NCBI GenBank assembly: GCA_016710935.1
Contig: JADJTY010000003.1
Location: 434,001-498,000, forward strand
Length of the DNA stretch: 64,000 bases
Reading direction: 5' to 3'
Origin: Chitinophagaceae bacterium
GTDB taxonomy: Bacteria > Bacteroidota > Bacteroidia > Chitinophagales > Chitinophagaceae
Position 1 is the first letter of the stretch. Each line of letters starts with the position of its first letter. Shown here piece after piece: positions 44,029 to 53,636 of the stretch. The position numbers were made by a program, and so were the translations under genes. The notes under the pieces were generated by a model, which was not told the origin of the DNA, ran no database searches, and saw only the letters and a list, made by a program, of their open reading frames with translations.

Positions 44029-45303
44029 TCAACGTGCTTTTCTTTTCTGCCATTCAACCAAAAAATAAATAAGCAATCCTATCCCGATAGCAATAGCAAC
44101 ATCTTTTAATTCCTTCAATCCCGAACTGCTCAATAGCCAGATAGTGATTACGATGCCGGCAATGGCCACAAACTTTCCATACCGTATTTTAAAATAACCG
44201 GTTTGTGCAGCGTTCTTTTTACGCAGTACAATTAAGGATATACAAACAATGGCATAGATCATTACCCTGGTAATGGCGCTTAGCGAGGCAGCGGATAAAA
44301 ATGAATAATTGATGGAGACAAGAATGGTTACCGTCATGAACAGTAACAGCGATAAAGTGGGTGTTTTATATTTTGGATGAATAAAGGAAAATATTTTAGG
44401 AAACTGTTTTTCTTCGCTGAAAGCGTAAGGTAAACGTGAGCCTACCAGCATGATGGCATTCAGGGTGCCGGTTACCGAAAACAAAGCGCCAATAGCTATC
44501 AACGTAGCGCCTGTTTTACCCATGAATAGTCCTGCAGCTTCTGCCAGTGGTTTGCCGGAAGTAGCCAATGTTGGTAATGTACCGATGCTGACTATTTGTA
44601 TCAATACATAAATTACCGCAATGATGAGCGCTGCCAGCAATAGTGCAAAGGGAAGGTTTTTGCCGGGATCTTTTACTTCGCCGGAGTTAACCAATACCGA
44701 TTCAAAACCGCCGAACGCAAAAACCAGCAGCAGTACTGTTGATGAAAAGGAAGAGAAGCCCGGTGTATGTTTGATCTCGAAGTTCTTTGTTTCAATAAAA
44801 AAGAATCCTACAATTATAAAAAGAAATAAAGGCAGCAACTTGGCAAAAGTTAAAAAATTATTGACCCTTGTAGAATCTTTTACACCAAGGTGATTGATAA
44901 GTGCCAGCAAGCCTGTAAGTAAAATGATGGTGATGATCCTGGAAGATGGTTGTGTGAACCACTCAGAAAAAACAGAAAGATAGGTCACCAGTAAATTGAT
45001 GAGTGCCGCATACGTAATGAACCTGGTGACCAGCAACAACCAGCCGGTAAGAAATGCCGGTAACGGGCCAAAGGATGAAAGTGCATACAGGTAAGGTCCA
45101 CCGGTTTTGGTAAAACGGCTGCTCACCTCGGCAAAACATAAAATGATAATGAAAACTGCAATAGCGCAAACCCCGAATGCGGCAATGCTGTACACGCCTG
45201 TTTCCTTGAAAGTTTTTGCCGGTAAACCAAAAATACCGGAACCAACCACGCCATTGATAACGAGCAGCACCATTGCCCATTTAGTTATACTTCGGTTTAG
45301 CAT
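44029..45303 (-). CDS. APC-family amino acid permease
   Basis: 424 aa, twelve hydrophobic helices. The first helix has the APC substrate-binding pattern VINGVVGSGIFGLPAKTF; helix 6 region reads LLLVFAFGGFESVLVNSGEVKDPGKNLPFALL, typical of amino acid/polyamine/cation symporters. Inner membrane. Substrate cannot be read from sequence, and neighbours give no hint. Confidence 0.88.
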   Translation of the reverse strand: MLNRSITKWAMVLLVINGVVGSGIFGLPAKTFKETGVYSIAAFGVCAIAVFIIILCFAEVSSRFTKTGGPYLYALSSFGPLPAFLTGWLLLVTRFITYAALINLLVTYLSVFSEWFTQPSSRIITIILLTGLLALINHLGVKDSTRVNNFLTFAKLLPLFLFIIVGFFFIETKNFEIKHTPGFSSFSSTVLLLVFAFGGFESVLVNSGEVKDPGKNLPFALLLAALIIAVIYVLIQIVSIGTLPTLATSGKPLAEAAGLFMGKTGATLIAIGALFSVTGTLNAIMLVGSRLPYAFSEEKQFPKIFSFIHPKYKTPTLSLLLFMTVTILVSINYSFLSAASLSAITRVMIYAIVCISLIVLRKKNAAQTGYFKIRYGKFVAIAGIVITIWLLSSSGLKELKDVAIAIGIGLLIYFLVEWQKRKAR

Positions 45304-45548
45304 GGGTAAAAGGTAGGAAAAATTGTGAGATAATGGTTGCGGATACTTTCTGTTGGAATAAGAATTTTAATTTTTTTAGCTGTCGCCGTTTGGTTTACGA
45401 CCAACGACGATTTGAATTGAACTGTCTTGTCCTGATGGTGATTGCCAGCCCTGCTTTACCAACCGCACGAAAACCAGACAACAGCGGTAGTAGGCTTGGG
45501 GTTTATTGGTGTATATAAACAAAGGTAAAAACGCTGTATTTTTGTAAA
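45304..45548. other. Gene-free stretch with weak hairpin and a -7 box
   Basis: No convincing gene; a 61-codon frame at 45333-45518 has no start context or family look. CGCCGTTTGG-tttacga-CCAACGACG at about 45384-45410 can form an imperfect hairpin of a type seen in dispersed repeats. TATTTTTG (45537-45544) matches TAnnTTTG and is the probable -7 box of the gene at 45549. Confidence 0.4.
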
Positions 45549-46034
45549 ATGAAAAAATTGTTTTTCCTTCTTATAGCTATACAATTTTCAGTAAATGTTT
45601 TTTCGCAGAAGCTTGAACTGAAGAGTTTGATAAAAGCATACAATAGCTCATCTATCAAAACTGCATTGGGCATATTACAGGCTGTAAATGGGTTCGAAGA
45701 AAAAGCCATTATAACCAGTCGCTATGGCGATAGTGCAATAGTTGTTTATTTCGGGCTGGATTCTTTAACCGCAAAGAAGCAAAGAGGTAAGATCATCATA
45801 TACTGCGGCTCTTTTAAAGATGAGGCGCAGTTTACGAGCTTAAAACAACAGGCGTCCGGTATGCTTAAAGTAGTGGATGTATCCGAGGAGGAAGGACTGG
45901 GTATTTTAAGTAACCATATTATTTATGGGGAAAATGAAATTGTTAACCCCGGAGAGTTTACTGTGATACTTACCAAATGCTATGACAAGGGAAGATCGTT
46001 AACTTATTTTCAGCTTGACATAATCCTGATTTGA
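45549..46034 (+). CDS. Hypothetical secreted protein
   Basis: 161 aa; signal peptide MKKLFFLLIAIQFSVNVFSQ. Mature part not recognised; it alternates helices and strands (GKIIIYCGSFKDEAQF, GEFTVILTKCYDKG). Starts only four bases after a perfect TAnnTTTG box, so translation begins very near the 5' end. No partner genes. Confidence 0.6.
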   Translation: MKKLFFLLIAIQFSVNVFSQKLELKSLIKAYNSSSIKTALGILQAVNGFEEKAIITSRYGDSAIVVYFGLDSLTAKKQRGKIIIYCGSFKDEAQFTSLKQQASGMLKVVDVSEEEGLGILSNHIIYGENEIVNPGEFTVILTKCYDKGRSLTYFQLDIILI

Positions 46035-46284
46035 TAGAAGATCGATAAACAAATTAGAGGTAAGCCCACTCTTGCCCTTGCGCCTCTGGTAAAGAAAGTA
46101 AGTTTTCAAGCTTATCAACGGGTATTGAAATTCAAATTTATACCGTCGAACCAGGATATTGTCATGGTGCTGAATTTTTATAAGATTATAAAACACAATT
46201 AATGATCAACAAAGATTTACTGTACAAGAGTGCGACGCCAATGAAGCCAAATTGTATTCCAAATGCCTGGCCCAAAAAAAATGC
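46035..46284. other. Intergenic stretch without supported gene
   Basis: Two short frames (minus 45999-46196; plus from 46202, 28 codons) lack start context and recognisable content. I see no terminator-grade hairpin and no repeat. Confidence 0.4.
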
Positions 46285-48813
46285 TTAAAACCTCCCCACA
46301 ATCTTAAAATTAACCAACCTGGGTGTTAAACGATTTGGCATAGCATACACATTATTTGCAAAATCTTTAATGAGCTGAAAGGAGATGGTGTTGCGGCGGT
46401 CAATCAAATTAAATACTTCAAAACTGGCCCAGATATTTTGAAAACTGCGGAAGGGGCTGTGACTACGGCGCTTGCCCGCCCGGATGCCCTGGTCGGACGG
46501 GCTTTTTTCGCTGAGCAGTTGTGCGCTGAAACCTGCATCTACCCGTATGTAGGGCTCAATGATAAGTGCATTGCGGTACCTGGTGCTATTGGGTATATTG
46601 AAACTCATGTTGCTGCCGTACAACATATTTAAATGAAATTTGAAATTTTTATTGGTGGTAAGATAATCTTCTAAATACAAACCAGCGGTTATTAAACGAT
46701 CTGTTGGACGGCGCACATAACCTACATTGTTTTTTATGCTGTCAACCGCCACCCGGTCGGTGCTTTGTGCATTGATGATCTCGCCTGCTGCATTTTTATA
46801 TTGGTAATAAAAATCATTATCCAGGTCTTCTTTGGTTTGCATAATGCCAATACTAAACCAGCTTTCGGCATCTTTTACCAGCTCACCAAAAAGCCTGGCT
46901 TCAATACCGGTGGCGTATGCTTTGGCATTGTTGTTACCGGCATAACGGATCTTTACATTGTCAATATCATATACATCTACACTGCGCATACTTTTGTAAT
47001 AAGCTTCGGTGCTGATGCGGAAGGGGCGGTTGCCAAAACCTTTGAAATTATAATCAACACCGCCCACTACCTGGTAACTTCTTTGTGCCAGCACATTCGT
47101 GTTTACGGTGCCATTGTAGCTGCGCAGCTCACGGTAAAAAGGTGGCTGCTGATAAGCGCCTGCCGCCAGCTTTACCACCACATCTTTTTTCCAGTTGGGT
47201 TTAATGCTGAACTGCATGCGTGGGCTTATTAAAAATTCTTTGTTGAGCGAATTGTAATTGTACCGTACACCGGCCTGCAGGGTAATGTTGCGGTTGTTTT
47301 TTCCAAAGTGAATATTATCCTGGATATAGCCGCTGAATTTTTGAATACTGAGATCGGCTGTGGAATTTATTGATTTGAATAAATTGAGTTGCGCCGGGTT
47401 GTAGGGGAGTGAATAACCGGCGCTGTCCTGGTATTCCCATTCTTTTAATCTGTCGGTAATATTGGTTTGTTCAATGCTGTTGCCAAACTGTATAACATGT
47501 TTGCCTGCGGTGTAACTGCCTTTTACGTTGGCATTGTATACATATATATTCAGCTCGTTGCGGCCGTAGTTTTGATAATAACCTGCACCCAATGGATTTA
47601 CAATCTGACCGAAGGTGCTGCTGGTCTGGTCAAAGTCACGGTCGCCAAAAAGGTAGGTTCCTGCAATATCAAAGTTCTCGTTCTCTTTATTTTGAAAACG
47701 GCTCACCATCCACTTGAGTTTTAATTTTTTATTGGGTGTATGCACCAGGCTCAGGCCGATCAGGTTTGTTTGGTAACCATCTCTTTCCTGGCCTTCAAAT
47801 GCAACATCCAAACCCAGGTTTGCAGTAAAAAAAGGAGAGAAGACCGAAGTTGTTTTTTGTACAGATTCGGGAAACAAAGTGAATTTTGAGACAGAATAGA
47901 TGCCCAGTAATTCAAGTTGTATTTTATTGCTGATCTTATAAGTGATGAAAGCCTGCACATCAGATGAAGATGGAATATAAGCCCCAATTGTTTCCTGGCT
48001 TTTTAATAAATTTTTATTGCTGCGGTTGCGTATGCCCAGCAGGTAACTGATCTTTCCTTTTTTTGCGGCGCCTTCTATATGCAAACCCTGCTCCATTAAA
48101 CTTATGTATGCCGAGCCTGCAAAGCTTGCCGGATTTTTGTATTGGATATCCAGCACGCTGCTCATCTTATCGCCATACTTTGCCTGGAAACCGCCGGTAT
48201 AAAAATTTACATTCTTCGCCAGTTCGGGATTGATAAAACTGAGGCCTTCCTGTTGCCCGCTGCGTACCAGGTAAGGGCGAAAAACTTCAAAGTCGTTGAT
48301 GTACATTAAATTTTCGTCGTAATTGCCGCCGCGTACACTATACTGTGATGTGAGTTCATTATTGCTGCCCACCAGTATTTTGATCAGTGCTTCTACACCG
48401 CCGGTAGTGCTGGGTAAAGTGATGGCGTTCTTGGGATTTATTTTTACGAGGCCGGTTTCTGTGCGTTCTTTATCGGTGCTTACTTCCACCGTTTTTAAGG
48501 TTTGACTGCCCCGTTCCAATTGTATGGTTACTTTTTCTTCTTCATCAATACTGAGGTAAAAATTCTTTTGCAATTCGTTGTAACCCGTAAATGAAAACAC
48601 CAGGCCAAATGATCTGGATGAAGGTACTTTTATTCTGAAATAACCGGTATCGTTTGTAGTGGTGCCTGTTTGCTTTCCCAATATCACAACAGAAACCCTG
48701 GAGATGGGGACGTCGTTTTCGTCAACTACCCGGCCGCTGATGAAGGCAGATTTGGTTTGAGATAAAGCGGTAACTGTAATAAACAGTAAAAGGATGGAAA
48801 GGGCTGATCTCAT
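46285..48813 (-). CDS. TonB-dependent receptor with carboxypeptidase-like N-terminal domain
   Basis: 842 aa outer-membrane receptor. Signal peptide (MRSALSILLLFITVTALSQ), carboxypeptidase-regulatory-like domain (AFISGRVVDENDVPISRVSVVI), plug-like region (TTGGVEALIKILVGSNNELTS then YSVRGGNYDENLMYINDFEVFRP) and a barrel ending in LVNFKIVGRF with terminal Phe. Length is short for SusC and no SusD is adjacent, so it is a general TonB receptor of the type that imports metals, vitamins or peptides. Substrate unknown. Confidence 0.9.
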   Translation of the reverse strand: MRSALSILLLFITVTALSQTKSAFISGRVVDENDVPISRVSVVILGKQTGTTTNDTGYFRIKVPSSRSFGLVFSFTGYNELQKNFYLSIDEEEKVTIQLERGSQTLKTVEVSTDKERTETGLVKINPKNAITLPSTTGGVEALIKILVGSNNELTSQYSVRGGNYDENLMYINDFEVFRPYLVRSGQQEGLSFINPELAKNVNFYTGGFQAKYGDKMSSVLDIQYKNPASFAGSAYISLMEQGLHIEGAAKKGKISYLLGIRNRSNKNLLKSQETIGAYIPSSSDVQAFITYKISNKIQLELLGIYSVSKFTLFPESVQKTTSVFSPFFTANLGLDVAFEGQERDGYQTNLIGLSLVHTPNKKLKLKWMVSRFQNKENENFDIAGTYLFGDRDFDQTSSTFGQIVNPLGAGYYQNYGRNELNIYVYNANVKGSYTAGKHVIQFGNSIEQTNITDRLKEWEYQDSAGYSLPYNPAQLNLFKSINSTADLSIQKFSGYIQDNIHFGKNNRNITLQAGVRYNYNSLNKEFLISPRMQFSIKPNWKKDVVVKLAAGAYQQPPFYRELRSYNGTVNTNVLAQRSYQVVGGVDYNFKGFGNRPFRISTEAYYKSMRSVDVYDIDNVKIRYAGNNNAKAYATGIEARLFGELVKDAESWFSIGIMQTKEDLDNDFYYQYKNAAGEIINAQSTDRVAVDSIKNNVGYVRRPTDRLITAGLYLEDYLTTNKNFKFHLNMLYGSNMSFNIPNSTRYRNALIIEPYIRVDAGFSAQLLSEKSPSDQGIRAGKRRSHSPFRSFQNIWASFEVFNLIDRRNTISFQLIKDFANNVYAMPNRLTPRLVNFKIVGRF

Positions 48814-48877
48814 TGCATGAAGATATATATTTTTGTATGTTTTGCAATGTCTTTAATTTACACCTCAAAATAAAAAA

Positions 48878-49771
48878 GTGATAAAAAGAATTTTTTCAGC
48901 AATTGCTATTTCAGCATTTATTTTTTCGTGCAATGATGCAGGCGATAAAACCGCTTCAAAGAAAGAAGAGGGGGTTACTTTAAATAAAAACCCGGAAAAG
49001 AATAAGGATCTGATTTACCTGGATACCGCGGAAAATATTTACGATATTCTTTGCCAGGATTGGGTTTTGGCAGATGATGCGGAGAGCCTCGAGGGCATGA
49101 CTGAAAGCTCGCAGTTTGAAATACCGTATCGCAGTTTTTATTTTTCAACGAAGGGTACGTTTGTAAAAAATCCACGCAACACTTTTGATTATGGTACCTG
49201 GATCTATGATGATGCAGCAAAAACCATTACCATCAACAACAGTATTGACAGGAACAAGGATGTATATAAAATAGCAAAAATTGCTTTTGATGAAATGACG
49301 CTGGTGAATACTGGCATTGGCAGTGCAACCAATTTAAAATTTATTGCACCGGGCAAGCGGTATAAAAATGCCAATGATGAGCCTTATAGCCTGGAGAATA
49401 ACCGCTGGCGCATCAAGCCAAAAAGCAAAGAATCTGATTCGGCCATTCATCAGCGGCTAAAGGAGAATCTTTATTTCTTCATATTATTTTATAGAAGTGC
49501 ATTGGCCAAGGATGATAAGACTGTTTCTTTCTGGGGCCTGCCCAGTTGTTTTAAATGGTATGGCGGTGCCATTTTTATCAAAAAGAAAGATGAACTGAAA
49601 GAGAACTGGATCAATTGCTTTTACAATAAAGACCAGGCCATGCAGGCTTATGCACTGGCCGATAAATTATTAAGCCAGCAATACGACTGGCCAAAGGGAG
49701 AAAGAAATTGGCTTAAGCTTAACCTGGCTGTAGTGGAGCTGATGTATAAAAAGCTGGATGAGGTAAGGTGA
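48878..49771 (+). CDS. Hypothetical lipoprotein
   Basis: 297 aa, GTG start, signal with Cys in FIFSC. The mature N-terminal half looks like a lipocalin-type beta domain (QDWVLADDAESLEGM, GTFVKNPRNTFDYGTWIYDDAAKTITI), the C-terminal half is helical (ENLYFFILFYRSALAKDDK... KNWLKLNLAVVELMYKKL). Not recognised as a named family. Divergent from the TonB receptor gene. Confidence 0.65.
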   Translation: MIKRIFSAIAISAFIFSCNDAGDKTASKKEEGVTLNKNPEKNKDLIYLDTAENIYDILCQDWVLADDAESLEGMTESSQFEIPYRSFYFSTKGTFVKNPRNTFDYGTWIYDDAAKTITINNSIDRNKDVYKIAKIAFDEMTLVNTGIGSATNLKFIAPGKRYKNANDEPYSLENNRWRIKPKSKESDSAIHQRLKENLYFFILFYRSALAKDDKTVSFWGLPSCFKWYGGAIFIKKKDELKENWINCFYNKDQAMQAYALADKLLSQQYDWPKGERNWLKLNLAVVELMYKKLDEVR

Positions 49772-49825
49772 CCTTTGAACCTGCATGGGGAATTGAAACC
49801 AGCGAAACAGAAAAATTAAACTGTA

Positions 49826-50203
49826 ATGAAACTATATACCAACATGCCGGCAGGTTTGATACCGTTTTACCGGGAAGAACTTCTATATGCCAAAAACGAA
49901 TTTGAAAAAAAGCATTATCAGCAAAGCTGGCGGCATTTGGAAAGAGCGCATATCCTGGGGCAACCATACCCTGCAGAACACACTGCTGTTCATTGGAAAA
50001 TGTTGAAATTCGGTATTAAAGTAAAAAACAGCAGAGAGATCATTGGGCAACTGCCACGATTATTGGTGGGTGGTGTAAAATCATTTGTAGGAAAAATTCC
50101 TGTTGGCAATACAGGTGGAGCAAATGTGCCACCGCTGCAGCCCATGGAAATACCGGAAGATCTTGCCGTGATCATCAAGAATACCATAATAAAAAACGGG
50201 TAG
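49826..50203 (+). CDS. DUF3703 family protein
   Basis: 125 aa, no signal peptide. Pattern HLERAHILGQPYPAEHTAVHWKML then GQLPRLLVGG and GNTGGANVPPLQPMEIPEDLAVII is that of DUF3703, a small His-containing family often found near metal-related genes. Function is not established. It lies 68 bases before a metal-binding-fold protein and a TonB receptor, which may make a metal-related set. Confidence 0.75.
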   Translation: MKLYTNMPAGLIPFYREELLYAKNEFEKKHYQQSWRHLERAHILGQPYPAEHTAVHWKMLKFGIKVKNSREIIGQLPRLLVGGVKSFVGKIPVGNTGGANVPPLQPMEIPEDLAVIIKNTIIKNG

Positions 50204-50238
50204 TCGTTCTTCGAATCCCTTGCTTCATGTATAATAAC

Positions 50239-50246
50239 TAGATTTG
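50239..50246 (+). promoter_or_regulatory. -7 box (TAGATTTG) before the HMA/TonB receptor pair
   Basis: Full match to TAnnTTTG, 25 bases before the ATG at 50272; TTG at 50220-50222 is about 16 bases upstream, a little close for a -33 element. Confidence 0.45.
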
Positions 50247-50271
50247 TATTGAATATTAAAAAATAAAAGCC

Positions 50272-50601
50272 ATGTTCAAAAAGATAATAATTGTTGTATT
50301 AATTTTTACAGCCATCGGCAACAAATCGTTTGCCACCAATATAAACCCATTAACAGACTCTACCATTACCATTAAAGTTAAAGGTGTTACCTGTAGTGCT
50401 GATCTGAAAACACTTGCCGATAATGTAAAAGAATTAAAAGGCGTGAGTGATTGTAAACCGGGAAAAATGGGGCCTACATCAGTTTTTAAGATCACTTTTA
50501 ACCCTGCTTTAGTTGGCACAAAGGAAATATACAAAGCCATTGAAAATACCGGCGGCTGCAGTGACCCCAACGACAGGCCTTACAAAGTAAAAGGTAATTA
50601 A
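50272..50601 (+). CDS. Secreted heavy-metal-associated (HMA) fold protein, one Cys of the pair missing
   Basis: 109 aa. Signal peptide (IIIVVLIFTAIGNKSFA), then an HMA ferredoxin-like domain: TITIKVKGVTCSADLKTLADNVKELKGV. The metal loop is GVTCSAD where classical MerP/CopZ proteins have GMTCxxC, so the second Cys is Asp; a Cys in VSDCKPGK and one in GGCSD could take part instead. Periplasmic. Its stop overlaps the TonB receptor start by one base (TAATG), so the two are translationally coupled. Confidence 0.8.
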   Translation: MFKKIIIVVLIFTAIGNKSFATNINPLTDSTITIKVKGVTCSADLKTLADNVKELKGVSDCKPGKMGPTSVFKITFNPALVGTKEIYKAIENTGGCSDPNDRPYKVKGN

Positions 50602-52820
50602 TGCTGCGGTATTTTTTTTATATACTTGTTTTAATGCCCTTCGGCAGTGCAGCGCAAACTGTTACAGGTAAGGTTGTTGATGGAAATAATAAACCGCTTT
50701 CAGGTGCGTCGGTAATTTGGGTTAACAACAAAAAAGGCATTACTGCCAAAGAAGATGGCAGCTTTTCCATAAAAAGAACGGCAGCAGATAATATGCTGGT
50801 GGTAAGTTACAGCGGCTACACAAAAGATACGATTGATGTAAGCAATGCAGATACCGTATTGTTTGTGCTGAAAGAAAAAAGCAACCTGCAAGCTGTAGAA
50901 GTTAATGCAGAAAAAGCGGGTACTTTGATGTCGAACAGAAGTCCCATAAAAGTAGAGATACTCACTTCGGTGGAACTGAAAAAATCGGCCTGCTGCGATC
51001 TCGCCGGCTGTTTTGAAACACAATCCTCTGTTCAACCACAAACCACCAACATCATTACCAATGCAAAAGAATTACGGATACTTGGCTTGTCGGGTGTGTA
51101 CAACCAGGTATTGATTGATGGCTTTCCTATGATACAAGGCCTCACATTCACTTACGGCATCAGCGGCATACCGGGTACATTGGTTGATAATATTTACATT
51201 TCTAAAGGAGCCAACAGCGTATTACAGGGTTATGAAAGTATCAGCGGACAAATTAATGTAGAAACAAAAAAGCCCAACACAACTGAAAAATTATTTGCGA
51301 ATTTGTACATGAATAGTTTTTTAGAAGAGCATGTAAACCTGGCCACTAATTTTAAGAAAGGTAAATGGCATAGTTTACTGGCTTTTCACATGGTACAACC
51401 TGCCAATAAAACCGATAAGGACAAAGATGATTTTCTGGATCTGCCGTTGCTAACCCGTTACATGATCATGAATAAATGGAAAGTGGGCAGGGAAAATGAC
51501 TGGGGCTGGAGCAGCGAAATGGCAGTGCGTTTTTTAAATGAGAACCGTGTTGGCGGACAAATATTTTTTAACCCCGGTGAGCATAAAGGCAGCAGCACCA
51601 TATATGGCAATACGGTAAAACTTAACCAGCCCGAAATGTGGGCCAAAATAAATTACCGCTTTAATGATATACACCGCCTTACCCTGTACACATCAGCCTT
51701 TCATCAAAGCCAGCAATCATTTTTTGGTTCGCTTTCTTATAAAGCAAAACAAAACAATGCCTTTGTAAACCTGCAGCATGAATTTAAATACGGGGTAAAC
51801 CACACTTTAAAATCGGGTATCAGTTTTAAGCACCTGGATATAAATGAAGACATCCTTTTTACCGATAACATCATCAACAGAAATTATGATGGCAACTATC
51901 ATCGTGTAGAAAATATTGTGGGTATATTTTCAGAGAACACGATGATTTTTTTTAAAGGTAAATTAACCTGGATAGCAGGTGTACGGGCCGATAACCACAA
52001 CAGCTTTGGCTGGAATGTTACTCCAAGAACTTTATTGAAGTATGATCCTACTTCCAAACTCACCATTCGTGCAAATTTGGGTACGGGCTGGCGCACCCTT
52101 AATTTTTTCAGCGAAAATGTAAGCCTGCTGGCAAGTTCACGTGATATAATTTTTACAGAAGCCTTACAGCCCGAAAGGGCATTAAATATGGGTGTTAATA
52201 TTACCCAAAAGTTTGAAAGCAAAAATGTTTCCGGTTATATCAGTATGGATTATTACCGAACCAGTTTTCAAAACCAGATATTCCCGGATTATGATGCCGA
52301 TCCTACTAAAGCATTCATAAAGAATTTTACCGGTAAAAGTATAAGCAATGGTTTTCAAACCGATTTTTTTATGAAGCTCTTTGATCGCTACGAGTTTAAA
52401 GCAGGGTATAATTTTTTAGATGTTTACAGAATAAATAATGGCAATAAAGAAGCGCTGCCTTTCAATCCACGTCATAAAATATTGACCACGTTCAGTTATA
52501 AACCTCTTAGCAATAAATTTCATACAGATGTAAATATTCATTGGTATGGCCAACAACGTTTGCCCAATACTAAATCAAATCCTGTTGTTTACCAGCGGCC
52601 GGATTACTCGCGGGATTATACTACAGTAAATGCGCAGTTTACCTATTTGTTTAAAAACTTTGAAGTGTACACCGGCTGCGAAAATATTTTCAACTTTCGC
52701 CAAAACCAGCCTATCATCAGCTGGCAAAATCCTTTCAGTCCTTATTTTGATATTTCATCAGTATGGGGACCAACAAGGGGAAGGGAATTTTATATGGGTG
52801 TAAGATGGAAGCTGAAATAG
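50601..52820 (+). CDS. TonB-dependent receptor, metal-type
   Basis: 739 aa. Signal peptide ends GSAAQ, then a carboxypeptidase-regulatory-like domain (TVTGKVVDGNNKPLSGASVIW), plug (VEILTSVELKKSACCDLAGCFETQSSVQP; ELRILGLSGVYNQVLIDGFPMIQG; SGQINVETKKP) and a barrel ending VRWKLK. The KKSACCxLxxxFET plug motif with a Cys pair occurs in Bacteroidota receptors that travel with HMA proteins, so metal uptake or metal-complex uptake is inferred. Coupled to the HMA gene upstream. Confidence 0.88.
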   Translation: MLRYFFYILVLMPFGSAAQTVTGKVVDGNNKPLSGASVIWVNNKKGITAKEDGSFSIKRTAADNMLVVSYSGYTKDTIDVSNADTVLFVLKEKSNLQAVEVNAEKAGTLMSNRSPIKVEILTSVELKKSACCDLAGCFETQSSVQPQTTNIITNAKELRILGLSGVYNQVLIDGFPMIQGLTFTYGISGIPGTLVDNIYISKGANSVLQGYESISGQINVETKKPNTTEKLFANLYMNSFLEEHVNLATNFKKGKWHSLLAFHMVQPANKTDKDKDDFLDLPLLTRYMIMNKWKVGRENDWGWSSEMAVRFLNENRVGGQIFFNPGEHKGSSTIYGNTVKLNQPEMWAKINYRFNDIHRLTLYTSAFHQSQQSFFGSLSYKAKQNNAFVNLQHEFKYGVNHTLKSGISFKHLDINEDILFTDNIINRNYDGNYHRVENIVGIFSENTMIFFKGKLTWIAGVRADNHNSFGWNVTPRTLLKYDPTSKLTIRANLGTGWRTLNFFSENVSLLASSRDIIFTEALQPERALNMGVNITQKFESKNVSGYISMDYYRTSFQNQIFPDYDADPTKAFIKNFTGKSISNGFQTDFFMKLFDRYEFKAGYNFLDVYRINNGNKEALPFNPRHKILTTFSYKPLSNKFHTDVNIHWYGQQRLPNTKSNPVVYQRPDYSRDYTTVNAQFTYLFKNFEVYTGCENIFNFRQNQPIISWQNPFSPYFDISSVWGPTRGREFYMGVRWKLK

Positions 52821-52823
52821 TAT

Positions 52824-53471
52824 TTATAAATTCTTCAACGCTGCGATCATTGCAATTGGGTCAGCAGCTTTAAACACCGTACTGCCTGCTACCAGCACAT
52901 CTGCACCCGCATCAATAATTGATTTTGCATTTTCGAGTGTAACGCCGCCATCAATTTCAATCTTAACGGGTAATGAGCGTTCATCAATCATTTCACGTAG
53001 TTGTTTTATTTTAAGCAATGTATGCGGGATGAATGATTGTCCGCCAAAACCGGGGTTAACACTCATTAAACAAACCATATCAATATCTGCCAGTATATCT
53101 TTTAACGCATCAACGGGCGTGTGTGGGTTAACAGCCACGCCAGCCTTCATGCCCAGGCCTTTTATCTGCTGAATATTGCGGTGCAAATGCGGACAGGCTT
53201 CGATATGCACCGATAAAATATCGGCACCGGCTTTTTTAAATGCTTCGGCATAATTACCCGGTTCTTCAATCATTAAATGCACATCACATATTTTGCTGGT
53301 AGCTTTTCTGAAAACTTCAACAAACATCGGTCCGTAACTGATATTGGGAACAAAGCGGCCATCCATAATATCCAGGTGATACCAGTCGGCGCTGCTTTCG
53401 TTCAGCATGTTACATTCCGCCTCTAAGTTTAAAAAATTGGATGCCAATAAGGATGGGGCGATTAGTGCCAT
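52824..53471 (-). CDS. rpe: Ribulose-phosphate 3-epimerase
   Basis: Pentose phosphate pathway; interconverts ribulose-5-P and xylulose-5-P. 215 aa TIM barrel with APSLLASNFLNL, WYHLDIMDGRFVPNISYGP, CDVHLMIEEP, SVNPGFGGQSF and VKIEIDGGVTLENA; metal-ligand His and catalytic Asp pair are in place. Cytoplasmic. Convergent with the TonB receptor gene, three bases apart. Confidence 0.97.
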   Translation of the reverse strand: MALIAPSLLASNFLNLEAECNMLNESSADWYHLDIMDGRFVPNISYGPMFVEVFRKATSKICDVHLMIEEPGNYAEAFKKAGADILSVHIEACPHLHRNIQQIKGLGMKAGVAVNPHTPVDALKDILADIDMVCLMSVNPGFGGQSFIPHTLLKIKQLREMIDERSLPVKIEIDGGVTLENAKSIIDAGADVLVAGSTVFKAADPIAMIAALKNL

Positions 53472-53531
53472 AATGAATGTTGGTTTTGCAGAAATTAGAA
53501 AAGCAAATTTATAACTTAAATGTCAAACTTG

Positions 53532-53621
53532 TTTTGAACCACATAGAAACAATAGATACATAGAAAAAACATAGGCCCTATGTGTTTTTCTATGTGCCAC
53601 TATATACTATGTGGTTCAAAA
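53532..53621. repeat. Long inverted repeat (TTTTGAACCACATAG ends)
   Basis: TTTTGAACCACATAG at 53532-53546 and CTATGTGGTTCAAAA at 53607-53621 are perfect reverse complements; inside, CATAGAAAAAACATAG and CTATGTGTTTTTCTATG form a second stem. About 90 bases folding into one long hairpin between rpe and the TPR gene. The GAACCACATAG ends resemble dispersed repeats of this phylum. Confidence 0.75.
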
Positions 53622-53636
53622 AAAAATGCTGCTCAA

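Noticed and set aside
46765..47232. 155-codon plus-strand frame opposite the TonB receptor
   Set aside because: Antisense of barrel-coding sequence with no independent signal.
50195..50220. TTCGAATCCC resembling a tRNA T-loop
   Set aside because: No matching acceptor, D or anticodon arms; the bases upstream are the end of the DUF3703 gene.
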